Shown: in pieces, positions 24,960 to 34,000 of the stretch
Position numbering within the stretch: position 1 is the stretch's first letter
How the letters are laid out: the number at the start of each line of letters is the position of its first letter
From: Alphaproteobacteria bacterium
Lineage (GTDB): Bacteria > Pseudomonadota > Alphaproteobacteria > Geminicoccales > Geminicoccaceae
DNA: 64,000 nucleotides
Assembly (NCBI GenBank): GCA_030431615.1
Contig: JAUIID010000003.1
Span: 1 to 64,000, forward strand
Direction of reading: 5' to 3'
Made by a program: the position numbers and the translations under genes
Notes under the pieces: generated by a model
The model's database searches: none
What the model was told of the DNA's origin: nothing
The model's input: the letters and a program-made list of their open reading frames with translations, nothing else

Positions 24960-26180
24960 CTACTGGGTGAGCGGCGAACGCAGGAAGGTGTCGGGGGCGG
25001 GCTCGACGACGATCGCCGTGCCGTTGTCGATCTCGAGCACGGCGAGGCCGTGATCGGTGGTGCCGTCGGCCTTGAGCCGGAAGATGCCGGCGCGGCCGAT
25101 GAAGCCGCTCGGATCGACCAGCACGTCGCGGGGGAAGGTGCGGTCGCTGGCGGCAACCACGGCGGCGAGGGCGGTCGCGTCGTAGGCGAGCCCGGCGAGG
25201 GTTGCCGGCTTGCGCTGGAAGGTGCGCTCGAACTTCGCCTGGAAATTGCGCTCGCCTTCCGGCGAGAGGCCGGCATACCAGCCGCGCTGCAGGGTTTCCT
25301 CGAAGAGCAGCCGGGGGTCGTCCTCCCAGAGCATGGTGCCGAGCGGGCGGGTGGTGCGCAGGTCGACGTCGTAGAAGGCGAGCAGCGCCCCGATCGAGCG
25401 GAGCCTGGCGCCGCCATCGGCGATCAGGATGGCGTCGAACTGCCGGGTGTTGCCGCTGGTGCCGGGCGGGCTGTTCTCCGGCGGCTCCTGGTAGCCGGTG
25501 AACTCCCGGACCACGCGCGCCGCCTCGCGCTCGTCCGGCGGGTAGAAGGCGTAGGCCGGGCCGTCCAGGCTGGCGACCGAGCCCTTGAGCGCCTCGGTGA
25601 AGCCGTTGATGGCCCGCCGGCCATAGGCATCGTCCGGGGCGAGGGCGCCGATCCGGGTGACGCCCTGCTCGCGGGCGAAGCCGACGACGCGGCCGACCTG
25701 CTCCTCCGGGCGAAAGCCCAGCACCCAGACGTCGCCGCCGGCGACCGCGGTGTCGTTGGAGAACGAGACGACCTTGATCCCGTGCTCCTTCGCGACCGTG
25801 GCGACGGCCGCCGTGGAGGCGGAGAAGAGGGGGCCCAGGATCAGCTCCGCCCCGGCGGCGATGGCGTCCTCGGCGGCGGCAGTGGCCCCGGCCGGCGTGC
25901 CGCCGGTATCCCGGGGCAGGAGCGTCATGTCGGTGGGGCCGACATCGAAGAGGGCGATCTCGGCGGCGTCCAGCATGTCCTGGCCGACGCTCGCCGCCTG
26001 GCCGCTGAGCGGCAGGAGGAGGGCGATCTTGACGGGCCCCGCCGGCACGGGCTCCGGCTCGGCCACCACCGGCGGCGGTTGCTCGTAGACCGGACCGGTG
26101 GTTTCCTTGGCACAACCGGCCAGCGCCAGGATCAGACCGACCGCGGCGAGCCTGGGAAGGGAGTGTCTTGAACTCGCCAT
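24960..26180 (-). CDS. Penicillin-binding protein activator (LpoA-like) lipoprotein
   Basis: 406 residues, from the ATG giving MASSRHSLPRLAAVGLILAL. The signal sequence ends in lipobox ALAGC. A Pro-rich linker follows (~20-45), then a type I periplasmic-binding fold (KIALLLPLSGQAASVGQDML, ELILGPLFSASTAAVATVAK, GVTRIGALAPDDAYGRRAIN). This combination is the COG3107 family, whose gammaproteobacterial member LpoA activates PBP1A in cell-wall synthesis. Amino-acid-binding protein is the main alternative, but the lipobox, linker and position next to rsmI-yraN favour the LpoA-like reading. Its 5' end overlaps the rsmI start on the other strand. Confidence 0.85.
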   Translation of the reverse strand: MASSRHSLPRLAAVGLILALAGCAKETTGPVYEQPPPVVAEPEPVPAGPVKIALLLPLSGQAASVGQDMLDAAEIALFDVGPTDMTLLPRDTGGTPAGATAAAEDAIAAGAELILGPLFSASTAAVATVAKEHGIKVVSFSNDTAVAGGDVWVLGFRPEEQVGRVVGFAREQGVTRIGALAPDDAYGRRAINGFTEALKGSVASLDGPAYAFYPPDEREAARVVREFTGYQEPPENSPPGTSGNTRQFDAILIADGGARLRSIGALLAFYDVDLRTTRPLGTMLWEDDPRLLFEETLQRGWYAGLSPEGERNFQAKFERTFQRKPATLAGLAYDATALAAVVAASDRTFPRDVLVDPSGFIGRAGIFRLKADGTTDHGLAVLEIDNGTAIVVEPAPDTFLRSPLTQ

Positions 26181-27094
26181 CGCCCGAATCCGTAAAACCA
26201 TTGCGCGAAACCTGCGCGGACGAAACTAGGGGAGGCCGGCCCCGGAGTAAACTCGCTGCTGGCCTCTATCTGGTGGCGACCCCGATCGGCAATCTCGGCG
26301 ACATCGGCGAGCGGGCGAAGGAGGTGCTGGCGGCGGCCGATCTCGTGCTCTGCGAGGACACCCGCCACAGCGGCCGGCTGCTGGCGGCACTCGGCATCAA
26401 GACGGGGCTGCGGCCCTATCACGAGCACAATGCCGCCAGGGTCCGCCCGGGCCTGGTCGAGCGGCTCGCCGCCGGCGACACGCTGGCCTTGGTCAGCGAC
26501 GCCGGCATGCCGGCCATCGCCGATCCCGGCCACAAGCTGGTCCGCGACGCCATCGATGCCGGCGTGCTGGTCAGCGCCGTGCCCGGCCCCTCGGCCGGGA
26601 TCATGGCGCTCGCCATCTCCGGCCTGCCGACCGACCGCTTCTTCTTCCAGGGCTTCCTGCCGGCGAAGCAGACGGCGAAGCGGCGCGTGCTGCAGGAGCT
26701 GGCCGCCATTCCGGCGACGCTGGTGCTCTTCGAATCGCCGCAGCGCATCGCGGGCACGCTCGAGCTCGCGGCCGAGCTGCTGGGTGCCCGCCCGGCCGCC
26801 ATCGCCCGCGAGCTCACCAAGCTGCACGAGGAGGTGCGGCGCGGGTCGCTGGACGAGCTCGCGGCGGCCCTGGCGAAGGAGCCGGCGCCCAAAGGCGAGA
26901 TCGTCCTGGTGATCGGGCCGCCGCCCGACGCGCCGGAGGTGCTCGACGCCGCCGAGCTCGACGCGCTGCTCGAGGCGGCTCTCCTGGAGCTGCCGCCCGG
27001 CAAGGCGGCGGCCAGGGTGGCCGAGGCGACGGGGCAGCCGCGGGCCGAGCTCTACCGGCGTGCCATGGCGCTCCGGCGGCCGGGCGAAGGCTGA
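26168..27094 (+). CDS. rsmI: 16S rRNA 2'-O-ribose C1402 methyltransferase RsmI
   Basis: 308 residues. It uses SAM to methylate the ribose of 16S rRNA C1402. Conserved stretches are GLYLVATPIGNLGDIGERAK, LCEDTRHSGRLLAALG, YHEHNAARV, LVSDAGMPAIADPGHKLV, VPGPSAGIMALAISGL, FFFQGFLPAK and ARELTKLHEEVRRG. The start is TTG at 26168, supported by GGAAGGGAG just upstream; no ATG or GTG lies between it and the conserved core, and TTG at 26201 is the only alternative. The N-terminal ~30 residues are not conserved. yraN follows directly, the usual arrangement. Confidence 0.93.
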   Translation: MNSPSPESVKPLRETCADETRGGRPRSKLAAGLYLVATPIGNLGDIGERAKEVLAAADLVLCEDTRHSGRLLAALGIKTGLRPYHEHNAARVRPGLVERLAAGDTLALVSDAGMPAIADPGHKLVRDAIDAGVLVSAVPGPSAGIMALAISGLPTDRFFFQGFLPAKQTAKRRVLQELAAIPATLVLFESPQRIAGTLELAAELLGARPAAIARELTKLHEEVRRGSLDELAAALAKEPAPKGEIVLVIGPPPDAPEVLDAAELDALLEAALLELPPGKAAARVAEATGQPRAELYRRAMALRRPGEG

Positions 27095-27099
27095 GTCCG

Positions 27100-27462
27100 C
27101 TGGATCGCCAGGCCAGCGAGCGGCGCGGCCGACGGGCGGAGACGATCGCCGCCTGGTGGCTGGCGGCGCGAGGCTACCGGGTGCTCGCCCGGCGCGCGGC
27201 GACGCCCTATGGCGAGATCGACCTTGTCTGCCGCCAGGGCGACTGCGTCGTCTTCGTCGAGGTCAAGGCGCGCGCGTCGATCGCGGCGGCGCTCGAGGCG
27301 CTGGGACCACGCCAGCGGCGGCGCATCGCCGACGCCGCCCGGCACTATCTCGGCCGCCACCCGCCGCTCGCCGTGCTCGACTGCCGCTTCGACGTCGTCG
27401 CCATCGGCCGCTTCGGGCTGCCGCATCATCTCCTCAACGCCTGGACCCCCGGTGCCTTCTGA
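27100..27462 (+). CDS. yraN: YraN/UPF0102-family putative endonuclease, probable CTG start
   Basis: About 120 residues; the family has a restriction-endonuclease-like fold linked to DNA processing. Core motifs are clear: ERRGRRAETIAAWWLAARGY, then YGEIDLVCRQGDCVVFVEVK, which carries the E-x-D...E-x-K active-site pattern. RRRIADAARHYLGRHP and CRFDVVAIG follow. No ATG, GTG or TTG occurs in frame upstream of the conserved start; the first GTG (27181) would delete the first helix. CTG at 27100, 6 bases after the rsmI stop and with GAAGG upstream, gives a full-length protein and is my choice. The last codons lie inside a palindromic element. Confidence 0.85.
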   Translation: MDRQASERRGRRAETIAAWWLAARGYRVLARRAATPYGEIDLVCRQGDCVVFVEVKARASIAAALEALGPRQRRRIADAARHYLGRHPPLAVLDCRFDVVAIGRFGLPHHLLNAWTPGAF

Positions 27463-27572
27463 CGATGACCGTACACTTCGTCAGGCTGCGGACGATCGGT
27501 GCTCACGCAGGTTGACTGCGCTGCGCGCCGATCGCCTTGCCTTCCTCGTCTACGGTCATCGTCAGAAGGCAC
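27452..27572. repeat. 121-bp palindromic element with perfect 22-bp inverted ends
   Basis: GTGCCTTCTGACGATGACCG plus two bases (27452-27473) recurs as its exact reverse complement at 27551-27572. The 77 bases between are themselves imperfectly self-complementary (CGATCGGTGC against GCGCCGATCG, CGCAG against CTGCG). The left arm contains the yraN stop codon, and the right arm ends 4 bases before the mutY stop. It could be a MITE-like element, an inverted duplication of the gene end, or a large bidirectional terminator hairpin. I see no second copy in the window. Confidence 0.85.
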
Positions 27573-27576
27573 TGGA

Positions 27577-28614
27577 TCAGGCAGCGACCCCGGCATGGCG
27601 GAGCAGCTTGCGCGTGAGCGTCGGCAAGGCCAGCTCGTGCAGGCGGTCGGCGGGGTGGAAGAAGGTGTCGTCGAGTGCGCCGGCCGGGCGGCCGGTGACG
27701 ACGGTGACCTCGAGGCTGAAATGGGTGAAGACGTGGCGAACGGTGCCGGCGAGCGCCTGCCAGTCGCCGGGGGGCAGCCCCCCCGGGTCGACGGCCGGGA
27801 GCTCGATCAGCCCGCCGAGCAGGCCGTCTTCGGGCCGGCGGCGCAGGCAGAGCCGGCCCCGGTCGTCCCGGACCAACATGGCCACCGCCCGGCGCTCCGG
27901 CCGGGGCGGCTTCGCCACCTTCACCGGCAAGGCGGCGGCCCGCCCCTCGGCATGCGCCCGGCAGGCGAAGGCCCAGGGGCAGGTGGCGCAGGCGGGCTGC
28001 CGGGGCGTGCAGACGAGGGCTCCCAGCTCCATCAGCGCCTGCGCCAGGTCGCCCGGCCGATTGCCGCCCGCCAGGGCGGCGGCGTAGGGCCAGAGCTCCG
28101 CTTTGGTGGCGGTGAGCGGCCGGTCGTGGGCGGTGAGCCGGGCGAGTACCCGGGCGACATTGCCGTCGACCGGCACGACCTGCCGGCCGAAGGCGATGGC
28201 GGCGACGGCGGCCGCCGTGTAGGGGCCGATGCCGGGCAGCCCGGCCAGCGTCTCGGGTGTCTCCGGCACCTGGCCCGCATGGTCCCGGACGATGGCCCGG
28301 GCGCAGGCGTGGAGGCCGCGTGCGCGGCGGTAGTAGCCGAGCCCCTGCCAGGCGTGCAGCACGTCGTCCAGCCCCGCATCGGCCATGGCCGCAGGCGTCG
28401 GGAAGCGGGCGAGGAACGGGTCGAAGCGGGCCTGCACCGTCGCCACGGTGGTCTGCTGCAGCATGATCTCGCTGACTAGCACGGCCCAGGGGTCGGCGGG
28501 CGCACCCGGGGCGGCGCGCCAGGGCAGCGTGCGCTTCGCCCCGTCATACCAGTCGAGCAGGCTGCGACGGAGCGAGGTGGCAGCGGCGGGGAGAACGGCT
28601 GGCGGTGACGGCAC
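27577..28614 (-). CDS. mutY: A/G-specific adenine DNA glycosylase MutY
   Basis: 345 residues. Removes adenine mispaired with 8-oxoguanine. The N-terminal glycosylase domain has the catalytic Glu in LVSEIMLQQTTVATVQ, the helix-hairpin-helix LAGLPGIGPYTAAAVAAIAF and the catalytic Asp in VPVDGNVARVLARL. The [4Fe-4S] cluster Cys pattern C-x6-C-x2-C-x5-C is complete in CTPRQPACATCPWAFAC. The C-terminal ~115 residues are the NUDIX-like domain that recognises 8-oxoG (ERRAVAMLVRDDRGRLCLRR, FTHFSLEV). It is divergent from the DUF721/DciA gene, an arrangement common in alphaproteobacteria. Confidence 0.96.
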   Translation of the reverse strand: MPSPPAVLPAAATSLRRSLLDWYDGAKRTLPWRAAPGAPADPWAVLVSEIMLQQTTVATVQARFDPFLARFPTPAAMADAGLDDVLHAWQGLGYYRRARGLHACARAIVRDHAGQVPETPETLAGLPGIGPYTAAAVAAIAFGRQVVPVDGNVARVLARLTAHDRPLTATKAELWPYAAALAGGNRPGDLAQALMELGALVCTPRQPACATCPWAFACRAHAEGRAAALPVKVAKPPRPERRAVAMLVRDDRGRLCLRRRPEDGLLGGLIELPAVDPGGLPPGDWQALAGTVRHVFTHFSLEVTVVTGRPAGALDDTFFHPADRLHELALPTLTRKLLRHAGVAA

Positions 28615-28656
28615 GGACGGGCTAGCTTTCGGTTCCTGAACAGCAGGCCTGGAAGT

Positions 28657-29166
28657 GTGGAGCAGACAAGGGCGGTTTCACAGAGCCGACAGCGGCAGCG
28701 GACGACGGCAGCGCTGTCGCGCCTCTTGACGCATCTCCTGTCGCCGGCGGCCCGCAAGCGCGGCTTTGCCGAAGTGAGCGTGCTCGAGGACTGGCCGCAG
28801 ATCGTCGGCGCGGCCATGGCGCGGCGGTGCCAGCCCTTGCGCATCGAGTTCGCCCGGGGGGCGGTGGCCGGCGGCACGCTGGTGCTGCAGGCGACGGGCG
28901 GGGCGGCGCTCGAGCTGCAGCACATGGGGCCGCAGCTGATCGAGCGGATCAACGACTATTTCGGCTTTCGCACGGTGCGCCAGCTCAGGATCGTCCAGAT
29001 GCCGCTGCGCGCCACCCTGCCGCCGGCCCCACCGGCGCGCCGGAACCTGACGGACGACGAGGAGCTGGCGGTGACGGCCGCCGTCGCCGAAGTGGGCGAT
29101 GCGGAGCTGGGCCAGGCCCTGGCCGCACTCGGCCGCAGCGTCATGGCCCGCCGGGCGGCCGGCTGA
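28657..29166 (+). CDS. DUF721/DciA-family protein (putative helicase loader)
   Basis: 169 residues, from GTG preceded by GGAAG. It has the DUF721 core: a helical start (ALSRLLTHLLSPAARKRGFA), then VLEDWPQIVGAAMARRCQPL and TLVLQATGGAALELQHMGPQ with LIERINDYFGFRTVRQLRIV, a KH-like fold. DciA proteins are the ancestral bacterial loaders of the replicative helicase DnaB; alphaproteobacterial DUF721 proteins are homologous, but whether they all do this is not settled. The C-terminal ~60 residues are less conserved. It is divergent from mutY and followed by the dsbA-like gene. Confidence 0.85.
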   Translation: MEQTRAVSQSRQRQRTTAALSRLLTHLLSPAARKRGFAEVSVLEDWPQIVGAAMARRCQPLRIEFARGAVAGGTLVLQATGGAALELQHMGPQLIERINDYFGFRTVRQLRIVQMPLRATLPPAPPARRNLTDDEELAVTAAVAEVGDAELGQALAALGRSVMARRAAG

Positions 29167-29246
29167 GCGCGCCTTGTCCGGCGAAAGGTCCGATCCAGAT
29201 AACCAGGTCACGCCCAGGTCCAGATGATGCCCAAGGAGAACAACGC

Positions 29247-29846
29247 ATGAAACGCCGGTCCTGTCTCGCTGCCGGAGCTGGCCTCGCCATGGCCGGCCTC
29301 GTCCTTGCGCCTCCTTCGGTGATTGCGACGGAGATCGTCGAGCAGGTGCTGGGCGATCCCGCGGCACCGGTCGAGATCATCGAATATGCGTCGCTGACCT
29401 GCCCGCACTGCGCCGCCTTCCACACCGACACCCTGCCGGCGCTCAAGGAGCGCTACATCGACACCGGCAAGGCGAAGCTGGTCATGCGCGACTTCCCGCT
29501 CGACCAGTCGGCCCTCGACGCCGCCGCCCTCGCGCATTGCGCCGGCCCGGACCGCTATTTCGCCTTCATCGACGCGCTCTTCTCGAGCCAGTCGCGCTGG
29601 GCGCGGGCGGCGGACCCCAGGGAGGCCCTGCTCCAGCTCGCCCAGCTCGGCGGCATGCCGCGCGACAAGGCCGAGGCCTGCCTCGCCGACGAGGCCCTCA
29701 TGGACGCCATCCTGCAGGTGCGGCTGGACGGCCAGAACGAGTACGCGATCAACTCGACGCCGAGCTTCGTCGTCAACGGCAAGAAGCTGACCGGCGGCAA
29801 CGGGATCGACAACTTCGCCGAGGTGATCGACGCCGCCGCACCCTAG
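29247..29846 (+). CDS. DsbA-family thiol-disulfide oxidoreductase
   Basis: 199 residues, from the ATG after AAGGAG. A signal peptide covers residues ~1-27 (GAGLAMAGLVLAPPSVIA). The thioredoxin-fold active site is CPHC in EYASLTCPHCAAFHTDTLPA, a helical insertion follows, and the cis-Pro loop is INSTPSFVVNG. Such alphaproteobacterial proteins (DsbA-like, close to Wolbachia/Rickettsia DsbA2 types) oxidise or isomerise periplasmic disulfides. It lies in the mutY-DUF721-dsbA-smc neighbourhood. Confidence 0.92.
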   Translation: MKRRSCLAAGAGLAMAGLVLAPPSVIATEIVEQVLGDPAAPVEIIEYASLTCPHCAAFHTDTLPALKERYIDTGKAKLVMRDFPLDQSALDAAALAHCAGPDRYFAFIDALFSSQSRWARAADPREALLQLAQLGGMPRDKAEACLADEALMDAILQVRLDGQNEYAINSTPSFVVNGKKLTGGNGIDNFAEVIDAAAP

Positions 29847-29894
29847 GCGGTCCGGAGGTCTCCGCGGCTGCCGCGAGAGGGAGGGCACCACGGC

Positions 29895-30965
29895 ATGAGC
29901 ACCATCTTCGCCCGCACCGACGCCTTCTGCGCGCGGTTCGGCCTGCGCCTGCCCATCCTGCTCGCGCCGATGGCCGGCGCCTGCCCCCCTGCACTCTCGA
30001 TCGCCGTCGCCGAAGCGGGCGGGCTCGGCGCCTGTGGTGCTCTGATGATGCCGCCGGCCGCCATCCTGGACTGGGCCCGGGAGGTGCGGGCCGGCACGAG
30101 CGGTGCGTTCCAGCTCAATCTCTGGATTCCCGATCCGCCGCCGCAGCGCGATGCGTCCCATGAGGCCCGGGTGCGCGACTTCCTCGAGGACTTCGGCCCG
30201 AAGGTGCCGCCAGAGGCAGGCGACGCGGCGCCACTGGACTTCGAGGCGCAGTGCGAAGCGTTCCTGGAGGCGGCACCGCCGGTCGTCTCCTCGATCATGG
30301 GCCTCTACCCGCCGGCATTCGTGGCGCGGCTCAAGGCGCTCGGCATCGCCTGGTTCGCCACCGTCACGACCGTCGCCGAGGCGCGCGCCGCCGAGGCAGC
30401 CGGCGCCGACGTGGTGGTTGCCCAAGGGATGGAGGCGGGCGGCCATCGCGGTCGCTTCGAGGCGGCGAGGGCCGAGAGCGAGATGGCGGGCCTGATGGCC
30501 CTGCTGCCCGCCGTGGCGGACGCCGTGAACATTCCGGTGGTGGCTACCGGCGGCATCGCCGACGCGCGCGGGGTCGCGGCGGCGCTGGTCCTCGGCGCCT
30601 CGGCCGTGCAGATCGGCACGGGCTTCCTGCGCTGCCCGGAGGCGGGGCTCCCTGCCGCCTGGGCGGATGCCCTGGCGCACACGCTGCCCGAAGGCACGAT
30701 GGTCACCCGGGCGTTCAGCGGGCGTGCCGGGCGCACGATCGCGAACGCCTATGCCCGTGCCGCCGCGGCACCCGGCGCACCGGCGCCGGCGCCTTTTCCC
30801 GTGCAGCGCGGCCTTACCGGTCCGATGCGGGCCGCCGCCGCGCAGGCGGATGACGCCGGGCGCATGCAGGCCTGGGCGGGGCAGGCGGCGGCACTGGCAC
30901 GGGGCGAGCCGGCGGCAGAGGTCGTGCAGTCGCTGTGGACCGGGGCACGGACGCTGCTCGGTTGA
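29895..30965 (+). CDS. Nitronate monooxygenase family FMN protein
   Basis: 356 residues. The TIM-barrel flavoprotein has the family segments LPILLAPMAGACPPALSIAV, GGLGACGALMM, the FMN-phosphate region IPVVATGGIADARGVAAALV with LGASAVQIGTGFLRCPEA, and the active-site VVVAQGMEAGGHRG. Nitronate monooxygenases detoxify propionate-3-nitronate and other nitronates; related 2-nitropropane dioxygenase-like proteins have other flavin-dependent roles. It sits between dsbA and smc, which are usually neighbours, so it is probably an insertion into that conserved cluster. Confidence 0.9.
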   Translation: MSTIFARTDAFCARFGLRLPILLAPMAGACPPALSIAVAEAGGLGACGALMMPPAAILDWAREVRAGTSGAFQLNLWIPDPPPQRDASHEARVRDFLEDFGPKVPPEAGDAAPLDFEAQCEAFLEAAPPVVSSIMGLYPPAFVARLKALGIAWFATVTTVAEARAAEAAGADVVVAQGMEAGGHRGRFEAARAESEMAGLMALLPAVADAVNIPVVATGGIADARGVAAALVLGASAVQIGTGFLRCPEAGLPAAWADALAHTLPEGTMVTRAFSGRAGRTIANAYARAAAAPGAPAPAPFPVQRGLTGPMRAAAAQADDAGRMQAWAGQAAALARGEPAAEVVQSLWTGARTLLG

Positions 30966-31070
30966 GACGCGGCCGCCGGCGGCCTTGGAAATCGATCGGA
31001 CCAGTCGAGCACAACTATCCTTGCATCGACGGCATCTGGTGGTAGATTTCGGCTACCCTCACCAGATGTT

Positions 31071-34000
31071 GTGGCCTGCTCCTTGGAATTCGTGCGTCTC
31101 CGCGTCAGCGGCTTCAAGTCGTTCTGCGATGCGACCGAGCTCGATATCGGGCACGGCCTGACGGGCATCGTCGGCCCGAATGGCTGCGGCAAGTCGAACA
31201 TCGTCGAGGCGCTGCGCTGGGTCATGGGCGAAAGCTCGGCCAAGGGCCTGCGCGGCGGCGAGATGGAGGACGTCATCTTCGGCGGCTCCGCCATGCGGGC
31301 GCCCTTCGACCTCGCCGAGGTGGCGCTCGGGCTGAAGCAGGTGCCGCCGGCCGCGGGCGACGCCGCCATCCACGTCCTGCCGAGCTCCGAGGACCTCGAG
31401 ATCAGCCGGCGCATCGGCCGGGGCACCGGCTCGCTCTTCCGCCTGAACGGGCGCGAGGTGCGCGCCCGTGACATCCAGCTCCTCTTCGCCGATGCGGGGG
31501 CGGGGGCGAAGAGCCCGGCCATCGTCGGCCAGGGCCAGGTCGGCTTCATCGTCGAGGCGAAGCCCGAGGAGCGCCGCCGCCTGCTCGAGGAGGCGGCCGG
31601 CATCGGCGGCATGCACAGCCGCCGGCGCGAGGCCGAGCTCAAGCTCGCGGCGACGGAGAGCAATCTCGAGCGGATCACCGACCAGCTCGGCCTGCTCGCG
31701 GAGCGGCGGACGGCGCTGGAGAAGCAGGCGCGCGAGGCCGAGCGCTACAAGAAGCTGCAGGGCCAGATCCGGGCCCTTGATGCCTGGCTCATCCTGGCAC
31801 GGATCACCGCCGGGCGCACCGCCCTCGAGGCGGCGAAGGAGGCTCTGGCCGATGCCCGGCGCCGGCTCGGCGAGGAGCGGACCCGGGCGACCGCCGCCGA
31901 GGCGGCGCATGACGCGGCGGTGCGTCTCCTGCCGGGCCTGCGCGACCGGGCGAGCGTGGCCCTGGCACTGCGGGCACGGCTGGCCGAGCGGGTGGAGCAG
32001 GTGGAGCGCATCGCGGCCCAGGAGCAGGCCGAACGGACGCGGCTCCAGATCGATCGCGACGACACGCAGGGCCGGATCACCGTGCTGGGCGAGGCGATCG
32101 ACGCCGGCAATGCGCGGCACGACACCATCCTCGCGACCGACCGCAAGCTCGCCCTGACGATCGAGACGCTGGCCGCCGAGCGGGCCGCCATCGGCCCTTC
32201 CAGCGATGCCGCCGCCCAGCGGTTGCAGGCGCTGGGCCAGGAGGTGCAGGAGGCGAATGCCCGCCGGGCCGAGCTCGAGCGGCGGCTCGAGGGGGCGCGG
32301 GCCCGGCACGAGGAGCGCCACCGGCGGCTGCGGTCGGTGGAGGCCGAGCTTTTGCGGCTTGCCGATGTCGCCGACGACGCGCTGGTCGAGGCGGCCTTGC
32401 GCAAGCGCGACGAGGCGGCCGCGCTGCTGGCCAAAGCCGATGCCGAGCTCGAGGCGGCCCAGGCGGAGCGGGACATGGCGGCCGCCCCGCTCGACCGGCT
32501 GAAGGAGGAGGTGGAGGCGGCCAACGAGGCGGTGCGGCAGGCGGCGGCCAGGGTCGCGGCACTCGATGCCGAGATCGGCCGCCGGCGCACGGCACTCGCC
32601 GGGCTCGCCGAGCGCCGGCAGTGGCACGAGCGGGCGCTCGGCCAGGCGGTGCGCGCCGGGGCCGAGGCCGAGGAGGCGCTGGCCGCCCTCGCCCCGGAGC
32701 GGCCGGACGAGGACGGCGAGCTGGCGGCGAAGCTGGCAGCACTGGAGGCGCGCGCGGCAGCACTGGAAACGGAGCTCGCCGAGGCGGTGCCAGCGGTCGC
32801 CCGGGCCCGCGAGGCTCTGGCTGCGGCCGAAAGCGGCCTCGCCGCGCACGACGCGGAGCGGCTCAAGCTGGCCGCCGAGGCGGATGCCCTGGCGCTGATC
32901 GAGGCGCCGGAGGCCGAAGCACCGGTGCTCGATCTGCTGCGCGTCACCGCCGGCTCTGAGACGGCGCTGGCGGCGGCCCTCGGCGACGACCTGATGGCCG
33001 GGCTCGATACCGCCAATGCCACGCACTGGCAGGACGTGCCGGACGGGGCTGCGGCGCCCGACCTGCCGCCCGGCGCCGTGCCGCTTGCCGAGCGGGTCGA
33101 GGCACCGGCGGCGCTGCAGCGGCGACTGCGCCAGGTGGGCCTCGTTGCCGATCGGGCGACGGCCCTTCGCCTGCTGCCGGCTCTCGCCCAGGGCCAGCGG
33201 CTGGTCACGGCGGATGGCGGGCTCTGGCGCTGGGACGGCTTCGTGCGCGGTGCCGAGGCGGACGACACCATGCGCCGCCAGCTGGCCCAGCGGCAGCGGC
33301 GCCAGGCGCTGCAGGCCCGCCTTGCCGGGCTGGACGGCGACCGCGCTGCCCTGGCCCGGGCGGTCGAGGCCGCGACCGGGGAGCTGGCTGCGGCGCAGGC
33401 CGGCGAGGCCGCCCTGGCGAAGGAGCGGGCCGAGCTGGCGACGGCGATCGACCGGGCCGGCCAGGCGCGCGAGACGGCCGCCGCGGCCCGGCGGCACCGG
33501 CAGGCGGAGCGCCAGCGGCTGACCGAGGCGCAGGCGCGCAGCCGCGCCGAGCGGGCGGAGCACGAAAAGGCGCTGGCCGGGCTCCAGGAGGCGGGCGACG
33601 CGCACGCCCTCGAAGGGATCGACGGCGAGGCCCAGGCGGCCCGGGCGGCGCTGGCCGAGGCCGAGGAGCAGGCGAGGACACGCGTGGCCGGGCTCGGTGC
33701 AGCGACGCAGGCGCACGAGGCGGCTGCCGGCCGCGCCGGCGAGGCCGAGGCGGCCCAGCGGCGGGCGGCCCAGGATGCGCTGGCCGCCCAATTGCTGCAC
33801 GAGCGGCGACAGAGCGAGGCGGAGCTGCGCAAGAGCCATCGGGCCGACGCGGTGACCGGTCTCGACAGCGAGGCGCGGCAGCTGCGCGGCGAGCTCGAGG
33901 GGCTGGACGCGGAGATCGAGGCCGGCACCACCGGGCTCGCGGCGGCGGCAGCGGCCAGCGAGCGGCTGGCGGCCGCCCATGCCGAGGCCGGGACCGAGGC

